64,000 bases of DNA from Bacteroidota bacterium (GTDB lineage: Bacteria > Bacteroidota > Bacteroidia > UKL13-3). The notes below the pieces were generated by a model. That model searched no databases. It was given only the letters and a program-made list of their open reading frames with translations, and had not been told where the DNA came from. The stretch's first letter is position 1; each line of letters begins with the position of its first letter. Location of the stretch: assembly GCA_027488905.1 (NCBI GenBank), contig JAIYAT010000007.1, positions 1 through 64,000 of the forward strand. The letters are read 5' to 3'. Of this stretch, positions 8,435-16,369 are shown one piece after another. The translations under genes and the position numbers were made by a program.

Positions 8435-9526
8435 ATGAGTATTTCCCTTTTAAGAATAATAACAGTCGTCATTTTAATATCCTACTTGATCTTGACTTCT
8501 TCTTGCCAGTCGCAAACAAACACACAAGACAAAAAGACGGCTGAGCCAACGCATCCAAAAGACTCCCAGATTTCAGAGTATGTAGTAGATATATTCGAAG
8601 ATTCAAAAAATAACCTTTGGTTTGGAACGATAAATAACGGAGCTGCAAAATACGATGGGAAGTCACTTACTTTTCTGACAACTAAAGATGGACTTGTTGG
8701 AGATATAGTTACGAGTTTTGCTGAAGACAAACAAGGAAACATTTGGTTTGGCTCTCATTCCGGACTTTCGAGGTACAATGGTAAAACATTTACCAACTTT
8801 ACTGATAAAAATGGACTTGTTAACAACAAGGTTTCCGAATTACTAATTGATAAAAAAGGCATTCTTTGGGTTGGAACATGGGGTGGAGTTTCTAAATATG
8901 ATGGCAAAACCTTTTCGACTTTTTCTATTCCGAATCCCGACATCAAGTTATTGCCTTATCAATCAATGGCAAATTGGGTGACTGAAATAATTGAAGATCA
9001 GCAAGGGAATATTTGGATTGCCCGGGATGGTTACGGTGTTTGTAAATACGATGGGAAATCATTCACTAACTACACAAAAAACGATGGTCTTGCTTCGAAT
9101 GGTGTTCAAGTAATTCAAGAGGATAAACAAGGAAATCTATGGTTTGGGTCCAGAGTTGCGGAACAAGACCGTCACAACAGCAATGAAAGAATCGGGGGTA
9201 GCGGATTAACCAAATTTGATGGTAGAGCATTTACGCAATTCCAAACAATAAAAGGGATTACCCAAAACGATACCTATGCTATAAGTTTGGATAGTAAGGG
9301 AAATATTTGGGTTGGTGCAAATAAATTGGGAGTATATCGCTATGACGGAAAAATTTTTACCTTATTTAGTAAAACGAATCGAGCAGACTTGATGCCTTTT
9401 GGCTATGGCATACAGTGCATTTTAGAAGACAAAAAAGGAAATATGTGGTTAGGTCTATCTGGAGGACTTTTTCGACAACGTGGAGATTCAATAATCAATG
9501 TTTCGCGACTGGGACCATGGAACTAA
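8435..9526 (+). CDS. Lipoprotein with two-component-regulator-type propeller repeats
   Basis: 363 aa. Lipoprotein signal (hydrophobic 7-22, then SSC). The mature part is a series of about seven repeats of 40-50 aa with the pattern DxxGNIWFGT..GxxxYDGKxFTxFTxxxGL, the Reg_prop beta-propeller repeat. In Bacteroidota this propeller usually forms the periplasmic sensor half of hybrid two-component systems. Here there is no transmembrane segment, Y_Y_Y domain or histidine kinase after it, so it is a free-standing lipid-anchored propeller. A sensor or binding role is possible but not shown. Nothing adjacent encodes a partner. Confidence 0.75.
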   Translation: MSISLLRIITVVILISYLILTSSCQSQTNTQDKKTAEPTHPKDSQISEYVVDIFEDSKNNLWFGTINNGAAKYDGKSLTFLTTKDGLVGDIVTSFAEDKQGNIWFGSHSGLSRYNGKTFTNFTDKNGLVNNKVSELLIDKKGILWVGTWGGVSKYDGKTFSTFSIPNPDIKLLPYQSMANWVTEIIEDQQGNIWIARDGYGVCKYDGKSFTNYTKNDGLASNGVQVIQEDKQGNLWFGSRVAEQDRHNSNERIGGSGLTKFDGRAFTQFQTIKGITQNDTYAISLDSKGNIWVGANKLGVYRYDGKIFTLFSKTNRADLMPFGYGIQCILEDKKGNMWLGLSGGLFRQRGDSIINVSRLGPWN

Positions 9527-9546
9527 TCTATTGTGAGACAGCAACG

Positions 9547-9718
9547 ACGTTATAACAGCACCTACCCAAAAGCATTGCATTTTGTTAGATTGAAATATAA
9601 TATTTCTTTAATGTTAAACTATTAAATTGCCTTTACTAAATTTTTAGTTTATAAGATTGGGTAGCTGAGAAACTTTAGGTAAATAAATACTTTGGGTATT
9701 TATGAATTAAGCGCAAGA
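9547..9718 (+). repeat. attC-like element with typical ends
   Basis: Left end CGTTATAACAGCACCTACCC, right end CTTTGGGTATTTATGAATTA then AGCG. The TACCCAAAAG/CTTTGGGTA pair is a clean inverted repeat. The interior carries the CTAAATTTTTAG hairpin (9633-9644). Confidence 0.65.
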
Positions 9719-9771
9719 ATAGAACACCACAAAAGGACATAACATTAACTAATATTAATTTATTTTTGACA

Positions 9772-10716
9772 ATGACACAAACGATTTTAGGAGCAGGAGG
9801 TGCAATAGGCATTGAGCTTGCCAAAGCATTAACAACTTTCACAACTGACATACGACTTGTTGGTCGAAATCCGAAAAAGGTAAACGCAACAGACCAGTTG
9901 TTTCAAGCTGACCTGACAAAACGAGAACAAGTTTTTAAAGCTGTTGAAGGCAGTCAGGTTGTTTATTTAATGGTTGGCTTTGACTACAACACAAAACTAT
10001 GGCAACAAATGTGGCCACCGCTTATAAAAAATGTTACAGACGCTTGCCTACAACATAATGCTAAACTTGTGTTTTTTGACAATGTTTATGCTATTGGTGG
10101 TGACAATGTAAATCACATAACGGAGAATTCCCCAATTAGTCCAACCAGTAAAAAAGGAGAAGTAAGGGCTGCAGTTGACAAGATTATTTTGGACAGTATT
10201 GAAAAAACAAATCTTAAGGCAATTATTGCACGCTCTGCCGACTTTTTTAGCGGTGTAAAGGACAAAAGTATTTTAATGAATACTGTTTATGACAACTTGG
10301 CTAAGGGCAAAAAAGCACAGTGGTTTTGCGATGCAAAAGTAATTCACAGTGTAAGCTACACACCAGACCTTGCAAAAGGAACAGCAATTTTAGGAAATAC
10401 TGAAAGTGCATATAATAAGGTTTGGAACCTACCCACTGACCCGCAAAAAATTACTGGCGAAGAATGGATTGATTTATTTGCAACAGAAATGAATGCAAGC
10501 AATAAATATCAAGTTTTACCAGGTTGGGGTTTAAAAGCAATTGGATTATTTGTTCCTATTTTAAATGAAATGTATGAAATGCGTTATCAATATGACAGAG
10601 ATTATTATTTTGATAGTTCAAAGTTCAATAAAGAGTTTAACTACACGCCGACAACAAATGCAATGGCAGTAAAACAGACAGTAGAACAATTGAAATCAAA
10701 AAATGCTATCGTTTAA
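9772..10716 (+). CDS. NAD(P)-binding epimerase/reductase-like protein (atypical SDR)
   Basis: 314 aa from ATG 9772; a TTG two codons upstream is also in frame. The N-terminal nucleotide-binding loop GAGGAIG follows the first strand, then RLVGRNP marks the end of beta-2 and QADLTK the following acidic loop, as in extended or atypical SDR and NmrA-like proteins. FDNVYAIGG contains a Tyr at about the place of the SDR Tyr. No signal peptide, so cytoplasmic. Substrate unknown. Single gene in its cassette. Confidence 0.7.
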   Translation: MTQTILGAGGAIGIELAKALTTFTTDIRLVGRNPKKVNATDQLFQADLTKREQVFKAVEGSQVVYLMVGFDYNTKLWQQMWPPLIKNVTDACLQHNAKLVFFDNVYAIGGDNVNHITENSPISPTSKKGEVRAAVDKIILDSIEKTNLKAIIARSADFFSGVKDKSILMNTVYDNLAKGKKAQWFCDAKVIHSVSYTPDLAKGTAILGNTESAYNKVWNLPTDPQKITGEEWIDLFATEMNASNKYQVLPGWGLKAIGLFVPILNEMYEMRYQYDRDYYFDSSKFNKEFNYTPTTNAMAVKQTVEQLKSKNAIV

Positions 10717-10805
10717 TAGCTCCTATAAGTATTATCGTTTTAGTGCTAGGCTGACCCATTTGTGGTTGATGGGAATTTGGTACTCCTCAATTATATTCGT
10801 AAATA
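10716..10805 (+). repeat. Short attC-like element
   Basis: AGCTCCTATAAGTATTATCGTTTTAGTGCTAGG aligns with the left part of the element at 18822 (CACCTGTAAGTATTTTCGGTTTAGAGCTCCG). Both also share TCCGCAATTATATTCGT / TCCTCAATTATATTCGT. No right end is apparent, so the two genes around it may lie in one cassette or the site is truncated. Confidence 0.45.
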
Positions 10806-11330
10806 ATGAAAATGAAAACCTTATTGACAACCTTCGCTCTGCTGCTTTGTTTAACTATTGCAACAAAAGCCCAAACTTCTTATTCTGGGCGAATTGAAAT
10901 AGGTTATTTGAATTATTTCTTCAGAACAATTATGGTTGACCCAGGCCCAAATTGGAAAGGCTATAACCTTGACAACAGGCAAAACGGTTTTAACTTCACA
11001 TCTGTTAACGGAGTGACATTTAAAGATAGAAAGTTATTTACAGGAATTGGCTTAGGCTACTTAAATTTTGAAGGTATAGACGGAGTTGCAATGTTTGGAG
11101 ATTTAGAATATTTACCCTTAAAAAAGAGATTAACACCTATCTTAAATTTACGATTGGGCTATAACCATATTTGGAATCAATATGATGGTGGGACCGGAAC
11201 GATGCATACAGAATTTGGACTTGGAATAAATTATAAAATCAAGGAAAAATTTGGACTTTATATAAAGTCAGGAATACTCATGACGCAACAATCATTCTTA
11301 TTACCACTAACTTTAGGTTTTAGATATTAG
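10806..11330 (+). CDS. Outer-membrane beta-barrel-like secreted protein
   Basis: 174 aa with a Sec signal peptide (cleavage near TKAQ, residues 20-23). The mature portion alternates hydrophobic and polar residues in strands ending in aromatic residues (IGLGYLNF, LRLGYNHIW, FGLGINYKI) and finishes with LGFRY, a typical terminal aromatic of outer-membrane barrels. A small 8-stranded barrel fits the length. Alternative ATG at 10812. The following lipoprotein gene begins 38 bp later, so the two probably share a cassette and a transcript. Confidence 0.65.
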   Translation: MKMKTLLTTFALLLCLTIATKAQTSYSGRIEIGYLNYFFRTIMVDPGPNWKGYNLDNRQNGFNFTSVNGVTFKDRKLFTGIGLGYLNFEGIDGVAMFGDLEYLPLKKRLTPILNLRLGYNHIWNQYDGGTGTMHTEFGLGINYKIKEKFGLYIKSGILMTQQSFLLPLTLGFRY

Positions 11331-11368
11331 ATAAAATTATGACTGAAAGAATTACGCTACTCAACAAT

Positions 11369-11899
11369 ATGAATAAATTCTTTTTTTTAATTAGCATTTC
11401 ACTGTTTTGCTCGTGTGGCACAGTTAAAATTGTTAAGCAAGAGAATAATTCTCTTGTGGCTATTTCCGCCAAATCATCAGGAGTAGGATCCCAAGGGGTT
11501 GGAATAGAAATAACGCTTGAGAATTTAAGCACGCATGAAAGCTATGTTTCAAAATCGCTTTCGCTAACTTCGCCTCATAGCATCATTCAAAACATACCTC
11601 CCGGTCGCTATTTTGTGCGAAAAGTTCGAGTACCTCTTGGAAATATAACTTATTCAAATTGGTCGGAGGATATTAAAACATTCTTTGGCGAAATAGAAAT
11701 TCAACCTAACTCGAAGTACTACTTAGGTAATTTTAATGGAAAAAGAGGAATGGGAGCTAAAAGTATTTTGCGACTAAAAATCGAAAATCAAGATATTCCT
11801 ATTAAACTTCAAGAAAGTATTGAGGTGGAAACGGGATGGCGTGATGGCGCTTTTATAAAACTTTACCCTTACCAAAGTCAGGAATTATTGATTTATTAG
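11369..11899 (+). CDS. Putative lipoprotein
   Basis: 176 aa from ATG 11369. The frame is open from 11339, but the later ATG gives a proper lipoprotein signal with lipobox CSC at about residue 15. The middle contains NIPPGRYFVRKVRVPLGNI, like the carboxypeptidase-regulatory or DUF2846-type domains that describe 'price of lipid-attached beta sandwich' proteins in Bacteroidota; this match is tentative. Follows the beta-barrel gene closely, suggesting that the two act together at the outer membrane. Confidence 0.6.
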   Translation: MNKFFFLISISLFCSCGTVKIVKQENNSLVAISAKSSGVGSQGVGIEITLENLSTHESYVSKSLSLTSPHSIIQNIPPGRYFVRKVRVPLGNITYSNWSEDIKTFFGEIEIQPNSKYYLGNFNGKRGMGAKSILRLKIENQDIPIKLQESIEVETGWRDGAFIKLYPYQSQELLIY

Positions 11900-11919
11900 A
11901 TTTCTCGCAAACAAAACTC

Positions 11920-12050
11920 CTTATAACACGCGCCATCCTCAAATGCCGAAAACTTCTAAGTTATGGCATTTCGTTTACGCATTTTGTTTATCTTAGCTAT
12001 TCAAATAAACCACCGCAATCGCAACCAACATAAGGTGCCAAATGTTAGCT
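11920..12050 (+). repeat. attC-like element, TATAACACGCGCC subtype
   Basis: Left end CTTATAACACGCGCCATCC, right end AAGGTGCCAAATGTTAGCTT. Inside, ATGCC and GGCAT close a hairpin at about 11942-11968. The left end resembles the TATAACAAACGCC opening of Vibrio-type attC repeats. Confidence 0.5.
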
Positions 12051-12130
12051 TTAAGCAATTGAAAAAACAACGATCTTAAAACACTATCAGAAAGCCTGAA
12101 TACAATTTATCAATCATTAAACCCTATAAC

Positions 12131-12679
12131 ATGACCAAAATCTTGACAGCACTTTTACTCTGCACATTTATCGCATGTGGACAGACACCTCAATCAACCA
12201 AATCAATAAAAGGGATAAAGCCCAATTGGAAAACTTTGGAGGAAAAAAATTATTCCATTCAATATCCAGCTGATTGGGAATCGAATCAGAGCGGACAAAT
12301 GGGAACAACGTTTTTTTTATTCTCACCTTTATCCTCAGATCAAGATAAATTTAGGGAAAACATCAACCTATTAATTCAGGACTTATCGGGTCACAACATT
12401 AACCTAGATAAATATACAGAAATATCCGAAGAGCAGGTAAAGACTATGATAACCAATTCGACAATTATTGAAAGTAAGCGAGTGAATAATGGACCAGAGG
12501 AATTCCACAGAATAATTTATACAGGCGATCAAGGAATATTCCATCTTAAATTTGAGCAGTTTTATTGGATTAAGAATGATAAGGCATATGTTTTAACATT
12601 CACTTGTGAGCAAGACAAGTTTTCAGATTTTAGTGAGGTTGGGGAGGCCATTTTAAACTCATTTATACTAAAAGATTAA
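12131..12679 (+). CDS. PsbP/DcrB-like lipoprotein
   Basis: 182 aa. Lipoprotein signal MTKILTALLLCTFIAC with Cys16. The mature domain of about 150 aa starts with YSIQYPADWE, goes on to a region with FRENINLLIQDLSG and ends with a helix (DFSEVGEAILNSFILK). This order is that of the PsbP/Mog1/DUF1795 (DcrB) fold, common in small bacterial lipoproteins. Molecular role unknown. Alone in its cassette. Confidence 0.65.
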   Translation: MTKILTALLLCTFIACGQTPQSTKSIKGIKPNWKTLEEKNYSIQYPADWESNQSGQMGTTFFLFSPLSSDQDKFRENINLLIQDLSGHNINLDKYTEISEEQVKTMITNSTIIESKRVNNGPEEFHRIIYTGDQGIFHLKFEQFYWIKNDKAYVLTFTCEQDKFSDFSEVGEAILNSFILKD

Positions 12680-12703
12680 CCTGATAGATAGTTTCGCTAC
12701 AAT

Positions 12704-12831
12704 TACAAGCTCCTAATCCAAATTGGCTGTTCAGCGCTTACATGAAACTTTGTGCTTTGAAATTGCCAACAGCCTTTTTTGTAAAATGGATGGAGATTGA
12801 GTACATTGAGTGTTTATGAGTTATAGGGCAA
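12704..12831 (+). repeat. attC-like element, CAGCGCTTACATGAAA subtype
   Basis: Left end TACAAGCTCCTAATCCAAAT, right end CATTGAGTGTTTATGAGTTA. Shares TTCAGCGCTTACATGAA with the element at 7349 and CCTTTTTTGTAAAATGGA with that at 18822, so it looks like a mosaic of two subtypes. Confidence 0.6.
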
Positions 12832-12845
12832 TTTAAAAGACTACA

Positions 12846-13589
12846 GTGAAACAACTAATTTACATATTGACTTTGGCTTTTGCGCTTTATTCTTGTGGCA
12901 ACAAGACAAGCAATCAGAACCAAAGTAATCCTGTTTCATTAACAGCAGAAACTACCATTGAAAAACCAAAAGAAATTGGCGATAGTATTTACAAAATTTA
13001 CAACTTCCTTTTTGAAGCAAAGAAGAATGCAAAGTTTGAATTTATTGCCAAAGGACATAAATCAAAATTAAAAACCAAAGGCGACACACTTTACTCGGAC
13101 GACCAAATTTTAATGCTTGGCGATATTCAGGAAATTGTGAGTTCTGGCATCTTCAAAAAGTTTGAATTCAAATCTAAATTTGACAATTTCAAGGTTGACA
13201 ATATTTACAAAGGAAACCTTGCTCCACCTGATTTTACTACCGACCCTGACGCTAAACATTTTATTACTAGAATTAAGGAAGGCTGCATAGAAGAAGGTAT
13301 AAATTTTGCAGGACATTACACAATTGTAGACTGGGGTTGCGGAGCATTATGTCAAGAAATGGCCATCATTGACAGAATTTCTGGGGAAATTATTTATTCT
13401 CAAATTCCCTTCGACACAGCTGATGGACACTCAGGCATTAGTTATAAAATTGATAGTCGAATGTTGATTATAAACACAGAAGCTTTAAGCGAATTTAACG
13501 ACTATGAGCCAGGTTACAGACGCTTTGATTCTTGGAGAAAACCAGCAGTTTTTGAAATTAGTAAGGGCAGACTTAAACGTATAGAATGA
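12846..13589 (+). CDS. Putative lipoprotein with conserved Cys pair
   Basis: 247 aa with a GTG start that directly precedes the lipoprotein signal (LAFALYSC, Cys17). The C-terminal half holds the segment INFAGHYTIVDWGCGALCQE, with two Cys four residues apart near residue 165, and a following strand pair ending in a basic tail. I recall this GHYTIV.WGCG pattern in uncharacterised Bacteroidota proteins but no functional name. Alone in its cassette. Confidence 0.55.
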   Translation: MKQLIYILTLAFALYSCGNKTSNQNQSNPVSLTAETTIEKPKEIGDSIYKIYNFLFEAKKNAKFEFIAKGHKSKLKTKGDTLYSDDQILMLGDIQEIVSSGIFKKFEFKSKFDNFKVDNIYKGNLAPPDFTTDPDAKHFITRIKEGCIEEGINFAGHYTIVDWGCGALCQEMAIIDRISGEIIYSQIPFDTADGHSGISYKIDSRMLIINTEALSEFNDYEPGYRRFDSWRKPAVFEISKGRLKRIE

Positions 13590-13594
13590 CAACT

Positions 13595-13656
13595 ACCATT
13601 AGATGTAAAGAGGAAGAAGATTTGGTGCTTTGGGTATTTAGGAGTTAGCGGTAAGT
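13595..13656 (+). repeat. attC-like right half
   Basis: Only the right part is clear: GGTGCTTTGGGTATTTAGGA then GTTAGCGGTAAG. Nearly identical to the right ends at 496-520 and 15259-15287. It separates the lipoprotein cassette from the NmrA/HxlR cassette. Confidence 0.55.
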
Positions 13657-13673
13657 TTAAAAGGCCCCTTCCT

Positions 13674-13719
13674 AAAAAAAAGTCTGACTTGACAGAATAA
13701 TCAATTTGCCAAGTCAGAC
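13674..13719 (-). terminator. Rho-independent terminator of the NmrA-family gene
   Basis: Perfect 10-bp inverted repeat GTCTGACTTG (13682-13691) and CAAGTCAGAC (13710-13719) with an 18-base loop. On the minus strand the stem is followed by eight T (13681-13674). It lies just past the stop of the minus-strand gene, where it isolates this gene from the rest of the array. Confidence 0.8.
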
Positions 13720-13729
13720 ACCTTAATCC

Positions 13730-14626
13730 TTACTGCTTAAAAAAATGTGCATGCTGACCAACCCAATCCTCAATGGAGGTCATCTTAACTGGTAGTTTTT
13801 TTAAGATTTCTGGCATATTCGGAGAAAACATAAGAGGATATTGTTTCGTATCAGCTATCTGTTGGTATACCTCTTCAGCACCTTTTCCAGCACCTGCTCC
13901 AAAAAGACTATCTAAAATTTGACCAAATTCTTTAGGTGGCATTGGGAAGTAAGAAGTTTTTTGGTTCAAACCGACTGAAAATTTTTCGGCTAATTGATTG
14001 CCTGTGAGGTTTTCAATTCCACTTACTAAAAAGCTTTCACCAGCTAATTCAGGTTTAAAGATTGCTTCTGCAACAAAAGCAGCTACATCTTGAGTTGCAA
14101 TCCAACCTATAGGCATTTCTTCGGGTGTTGGGTATGCTACCTTTTTATCATTGATTACAAAAGGAGCTGTCCAAGGACCTAAAAGATTTTCGGCATAAAC
14201 TGAGGGTTGAACAATAATGTGTGGTAAGCCGCTTTCTTTTAAATAATTAGTAATGTCAATTCTAATATCCATCGCAGGATTACCCACTTTAACAGGAAGG
14301 ATGAAACCACTTGAATTCCAAACCAATAATTTCACATTATTTGAAATGGCAGCATCAATAGCATTCTTAGCGTATGTAAAACCATCATTAGGATTTACCA
14401 GAAAAAAAGGAGCTAAAAAGGAAATTGCATCTATTCCTTTAGAAACTTCTTTCAATCGGTTTGCATCTGACATATCCGCTAACAGAGCTGTTGCCCCCGC
14501 TTGGTTTAGTTTTTGCAAGTTTGTTTCTGTGTGTGTAGTTGCATAAACCTGGGCACCTTTGTTTAATAGTGCTTTAATGACAGGAAATTGTTGAGAGCCA
14601 GCCGCTCCATAAACCAATACTTTCAT
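13730..14626 (-). CDS. NmrA-family NAD(P)-binding protein
   Basis: 298 aa from the ATG at 14626; upstream in-frame codons would give a non-protein-like extension across the regulatory region. The N-terminus MKVLVYGAAGSQQ is the NmrA nucleotide loop, ATTHTETNL follows strand 2, and LLADMSD follows strand 3. The Tyr-Lys SDR dyad is missing, as expected of NmrA/HSCARG proteins, which sense NAD(P)(H) or act as quinone or azo reductases. Divergently transcribed from an HxlR regulator over a palindromic operator, a common arrangement for redox-stress reductases. It is the only minus-strand gene in the array, and holds the array's only exact GGTTCAAACC (13963-13972). Confidence 0.8.
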   Translation of the reverse strand: MKVLVYGAAGSQQFPVIKALLNKGAQVYATTHTETNLQKLNQAGATALLADMSDANRLKEVSKGIDAISFLAPFFLVNPNDGFTYAKNAIDAAISNNVKLLVWNSSGFILPVKVGNPAMDIRIDITNYLKESGLPHIIVQPSVYAENLLGPWTAPFVINDKKVAYPTPEEMPIGWIATQDVAAFVAEAIFKPELAGESFLVSGIENLTGNQLAEKFSVGLNQKTSYFPMPPKEFGQILDSLFGAGAGKGAEEVYQQIADTKQYPLMFSPNMPEILKKLPVKMTSIEDWVGQHAHFFKQ

Positions 14627-14682
14627 TGTTTTAATTTTATTGTTAATGATTATGCAAAAATATCTACCTTCGCTATACAAAA

Positions 14683-14725
14683 TATACTACTATACCAAAG
14701 TATACTAGTATAGTTAAGTATAGTA
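14683..14725. promoter_or_regulatory. Palindromic operator in HxlR/NmrA divergent promoter region
   Basis: Three nested TATAC/GTATA boxes. TATACTAGTATA (14701-14712) is a perfect palindrome. TATACTACTATA (14683-14694) is a one-mismatch copy. ACTATAC (14689-14695) pairs with GTATAGT (14718-14724). It lies between two divergent starts, as do HxlR/YodB-type operators. Possible -7 boxes sit beside it: TACCTTCG at 14665 (plus) and TATTTTTG at 14662 (minus). Confidence 0.7.
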
Positions 14726-14740
14726 ATAAAAAGAAGTAAT

Positions 14741-15082
14741 ATGTACACAAAAGGAGAATGCACTGAATTTATAAGACCTGTTAGGGATGTATTGGAAATA
14801 ATAAGCGGGAAATGGAAATTACCTATTTTAATTGCCTTGGCTTTTGGAAACAAGCGCTTCAAGGAATTAGAAAGAGACGTAGCTGGAATAACACCAAAAA
14901 TGCTATCAAAAGAATTGCGTGACTTAGAAATGAATGAACTGGTAAGCCGTACTGTTTATGATACAATTCCTGCAACTGTAGAATACTCTTTGACAGAATA
15001 TGGAAAATCATTGGATGAAGTTATAGCTGCCTTACGAGACTGGGGGAAGAAGCATAGAAAAAAGCTATTTAAAAAGGAGTAA
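14741..15082 (+). CDS. HxlR-family winged-helix transcriptional regulator
   Basis: 113 aa, full length for HxlR proteins. It opens with a Cys (C7) after a short basic stretch, the position used as thiol sensor in YodB/HypR relatives. Then comes the hallmark ISGKWKLPILIAL, then NKRFKELERDVAGITPKMLSKELRDLEMNELVSR, the helix-turn-helix and wing. The ATG is preceded by AAGAAG. Likely represses or activates the divergent NmrA gene and itself through the palindromes at 14683-14725. One Cys-based redox or electrophile signal is plausible but inferred. Confidence 0.85.
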   Translation: MYTKGECTEFIRPVRDVLEIISGKWKLPILIALAFGNKRFKELERDVAGITPKMLSKELRDLEMNELVSRTVYDTIPATVEYSLTEYGKSLDEVIAALRDWGKKHRKKLFKKE

Positions 15083-15113
15083 ATTTAGCAATAATAGAAA
15101 CAAATCAAATACA

Positions 15114-15287
15114 CCAGCTGCTAAAAGCACCTACCCAAACAGCGAGGTTTCGCGCACCAAAGACAGTTTTACGGTAGCTGAAAGTTTGGTTCAAGGCAAC
15201 TCTATTTTTGATAAGCGGCTTGTTCATTGCCAACCACTCAAAACTAAGGAGATTTGGTGCTTTGGGTAATTATGAGTTAGCGGTCAT
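15114..15287 (+). repeat. attC-like element with typical ends
   Basis: Left end CTGCTAAAAGCACCTACCCA, right end GCTTTGGGTAATTATGAGTT then AGCGG. TACCCAAA/TTTGGGTA and GCTAA/TTAGC pair as inverted ends. The interior shares GGTAGCTGAAAGTTTGGTTCA and CAACTCTATTTTTG with the elements at 16896 and 21080. Confidence 0.65.
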
Positions 15288-15328
15288 TATAGGAAGACAA
15301 ACAACAAATATTTAATACCATAGAAATA

Positions 15329-15937
15329 ATGCAAGACTTTATTGACCAAGCGCATAAAAATGGTGTAACACTTTTCGACAATGGAAAGTGTCAATTTTGC
15401 GGTGCAGACTATCAAAGAGGCATTTTTGAATGTATGGACAACTACAACAATGGACTTGAACTTTTGGACTTTAATGTTGAGGAAAATCACTTGTTTAGAT
15501 TTTTGAGTGTTGACGCCCATGCTTTGCAACATCCAGAAATTCATGGACGTTGGAGTAATCATTTTCACCTAACACGGCTGAATTTGATTTTGGACAAAAA
15601 ACTAAAGTGGGACTACAAAAAATCGCCACTTTTGAGCAACTATTTGAACGACTACAAATCAAACAGACCGAATGAAAATTTAATTATTCCTAATCCATTG
15701 GAAAGAGGAAACATGACAGCAAATGACATAACCAAAGCCACAACAGCAAATGAATGTGTTGAGCTAATAAAAAAATGGGCGGAAGAAGTTTACCAAGCGT
15801 GGTCTTCAAATCATTTATTAGTTTCACAAATTGCAGAAGGTTTTTTAGAAAAGAATAATCATCATCAGACACATAAAAGTAAAAAAAATGAACCGCTAAC
15901 AGGCAAAGGCAATAAAGTGGGTTCAGTGGTTAAATGA
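15329..15937 (+). CDS. DUF5946-like protein
   Basis: 202 aa. CQFCGADY near residues 22-29 is a CxxCG knuckle. It is followed by VDAHALQHPEIHGRWSNHFHLTRL (about 71-94), a His-rich block I associate with DUF5946, a small family with no known function. His and Cys clusters suggest metal binding. The last 20 or so residues (Lys, Asn, His-rich) read into an attC-like element whose left motif CCGCTAAC begins at 15893, so the natural stop may have been lost or displaced by recombination. Cytoplasmic. Confidence 0.6.
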   Translation: MQDFIDQAHKNGVTLFDNGKCQFCGADYQRGIFECMDNYNNGLELLDFNVEENHLFRFLSVDAHALQHPEIHGRWSNHFHLTRLNLILDKKLKWDYKKSPLLSNYLNDYKSNRPNENLIIPNPLERGNMTANDITKATTANECVELIKKWAEEVYQAWSSNHLLVSQIAEGFLEKNNHHQTHKSKKNEPLTGKGNKVGSVVK

Positions 15938-15978
15938 TTCCGAAGGCTTTCGGTATTTTGCTTCCTATGCGTTATGCC
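15894..15978 (+). repeat. Compact attC-like site (best match to attC architecture)
   Basis: CGCTAAC (15894-15900) then AGGCAAAGGC at the left; GCTTCCTATGCGTTATGCC at the right. On reverse complement the right end reads GGCATAACGCATAGGAAGC, a good partner for the left. A central hairpin CCGAA/TTCGG (15949-15962) caps it. At 85 bp it has the size of an ordinary integron attC. Confidence 0.6.
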
Positions 15979-16022
15979 TCATTTTAAAGCCTTGAAAAAT
16001 TGTATTTGCATTTATATTATAT

Positions 16023-16217
16023 TTGAAAATGACCAATACACAAATAAAATCGGAAATACAAAAGGTGTTAGACCACATTTCTGAAAGTGTATTACAAGAT
16101 TTGCTTGAATTTTTAAAGGAACTTCAAGACCAACCAACAGAGAAGGCTAGGTTTACAAATAATTTACGCCAAATTATATCAGAAGATAAAGAACTACTTG
16201 AAAGATTCGCTAAATGA
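16023..16217 (+). CDS. Small antitoxin-like protein
   Basis: 64 aa, fully helical and highly charged (IQKVLDHISESVLQDLLEFLKELQ, then a basic C-terminal helix ending LLERFAK). Size and composition fit ParD/RelB-type antitoxins of the kind paired with RelE/ParE toxins. The fragment immediately downstream in the same frame encodes the C-terminal end of such a toxin, which supports this reading. An ATG at 16029 is also possible. With its toxin gone it may be an orphan antitoxin. Confidence 0.55.
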   Translation: MKMTNTQIKSEIQKVLDHISESVLQDLLEFLKELQDQPTEKARFTNNLRQIISEDKELLERFAK

Positions 16218-16331
16218 TTCAGCTTTGTTCCAGATTTTAACCATGAAAGCTTAAGTGAATTCATAGAAGGGAATGACAGAATAGTTTATCAATTGGTAAA
16301 TGAAACAGTTGAAATAGAGAGAATACATTGA
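16218..16331 (+). pseudogene. Remnant of a ParE/RelE-type toxin
   Basis: Directly after the antitoxin stop (TGA 16215-16217) and in the same frame runs VPDFNHESLSEFIEGND, RIVYQLVNETVEIERIH, then TGA. This is the typical C-terminal half of ParE toxins (the EIIEGNYRIVY and VHH pattern). No start codon or N-terminal half is present, so the gene has lost its 5' part by deletion. Confidence 0.6.
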
Positions 16332-16369
16332 TAAAGATAACTCAATCAAATAAACTTAACAGATATATC

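Noticed and set aside
10703-10897. 64-aa plus-strand ORF between the epimerase and beta-barrel genes
   Set aside because: It lies mostly over an attC-like element and the signal peptide of the 10806 gene in another frame; the sequence has no protein-like features.
13730-15082. NmrA/HxlR locus as the integrase or recombinase of the array
   Set aside because: Neither protein has recombinase motifs; they are a reductase-like protein and its regulator.
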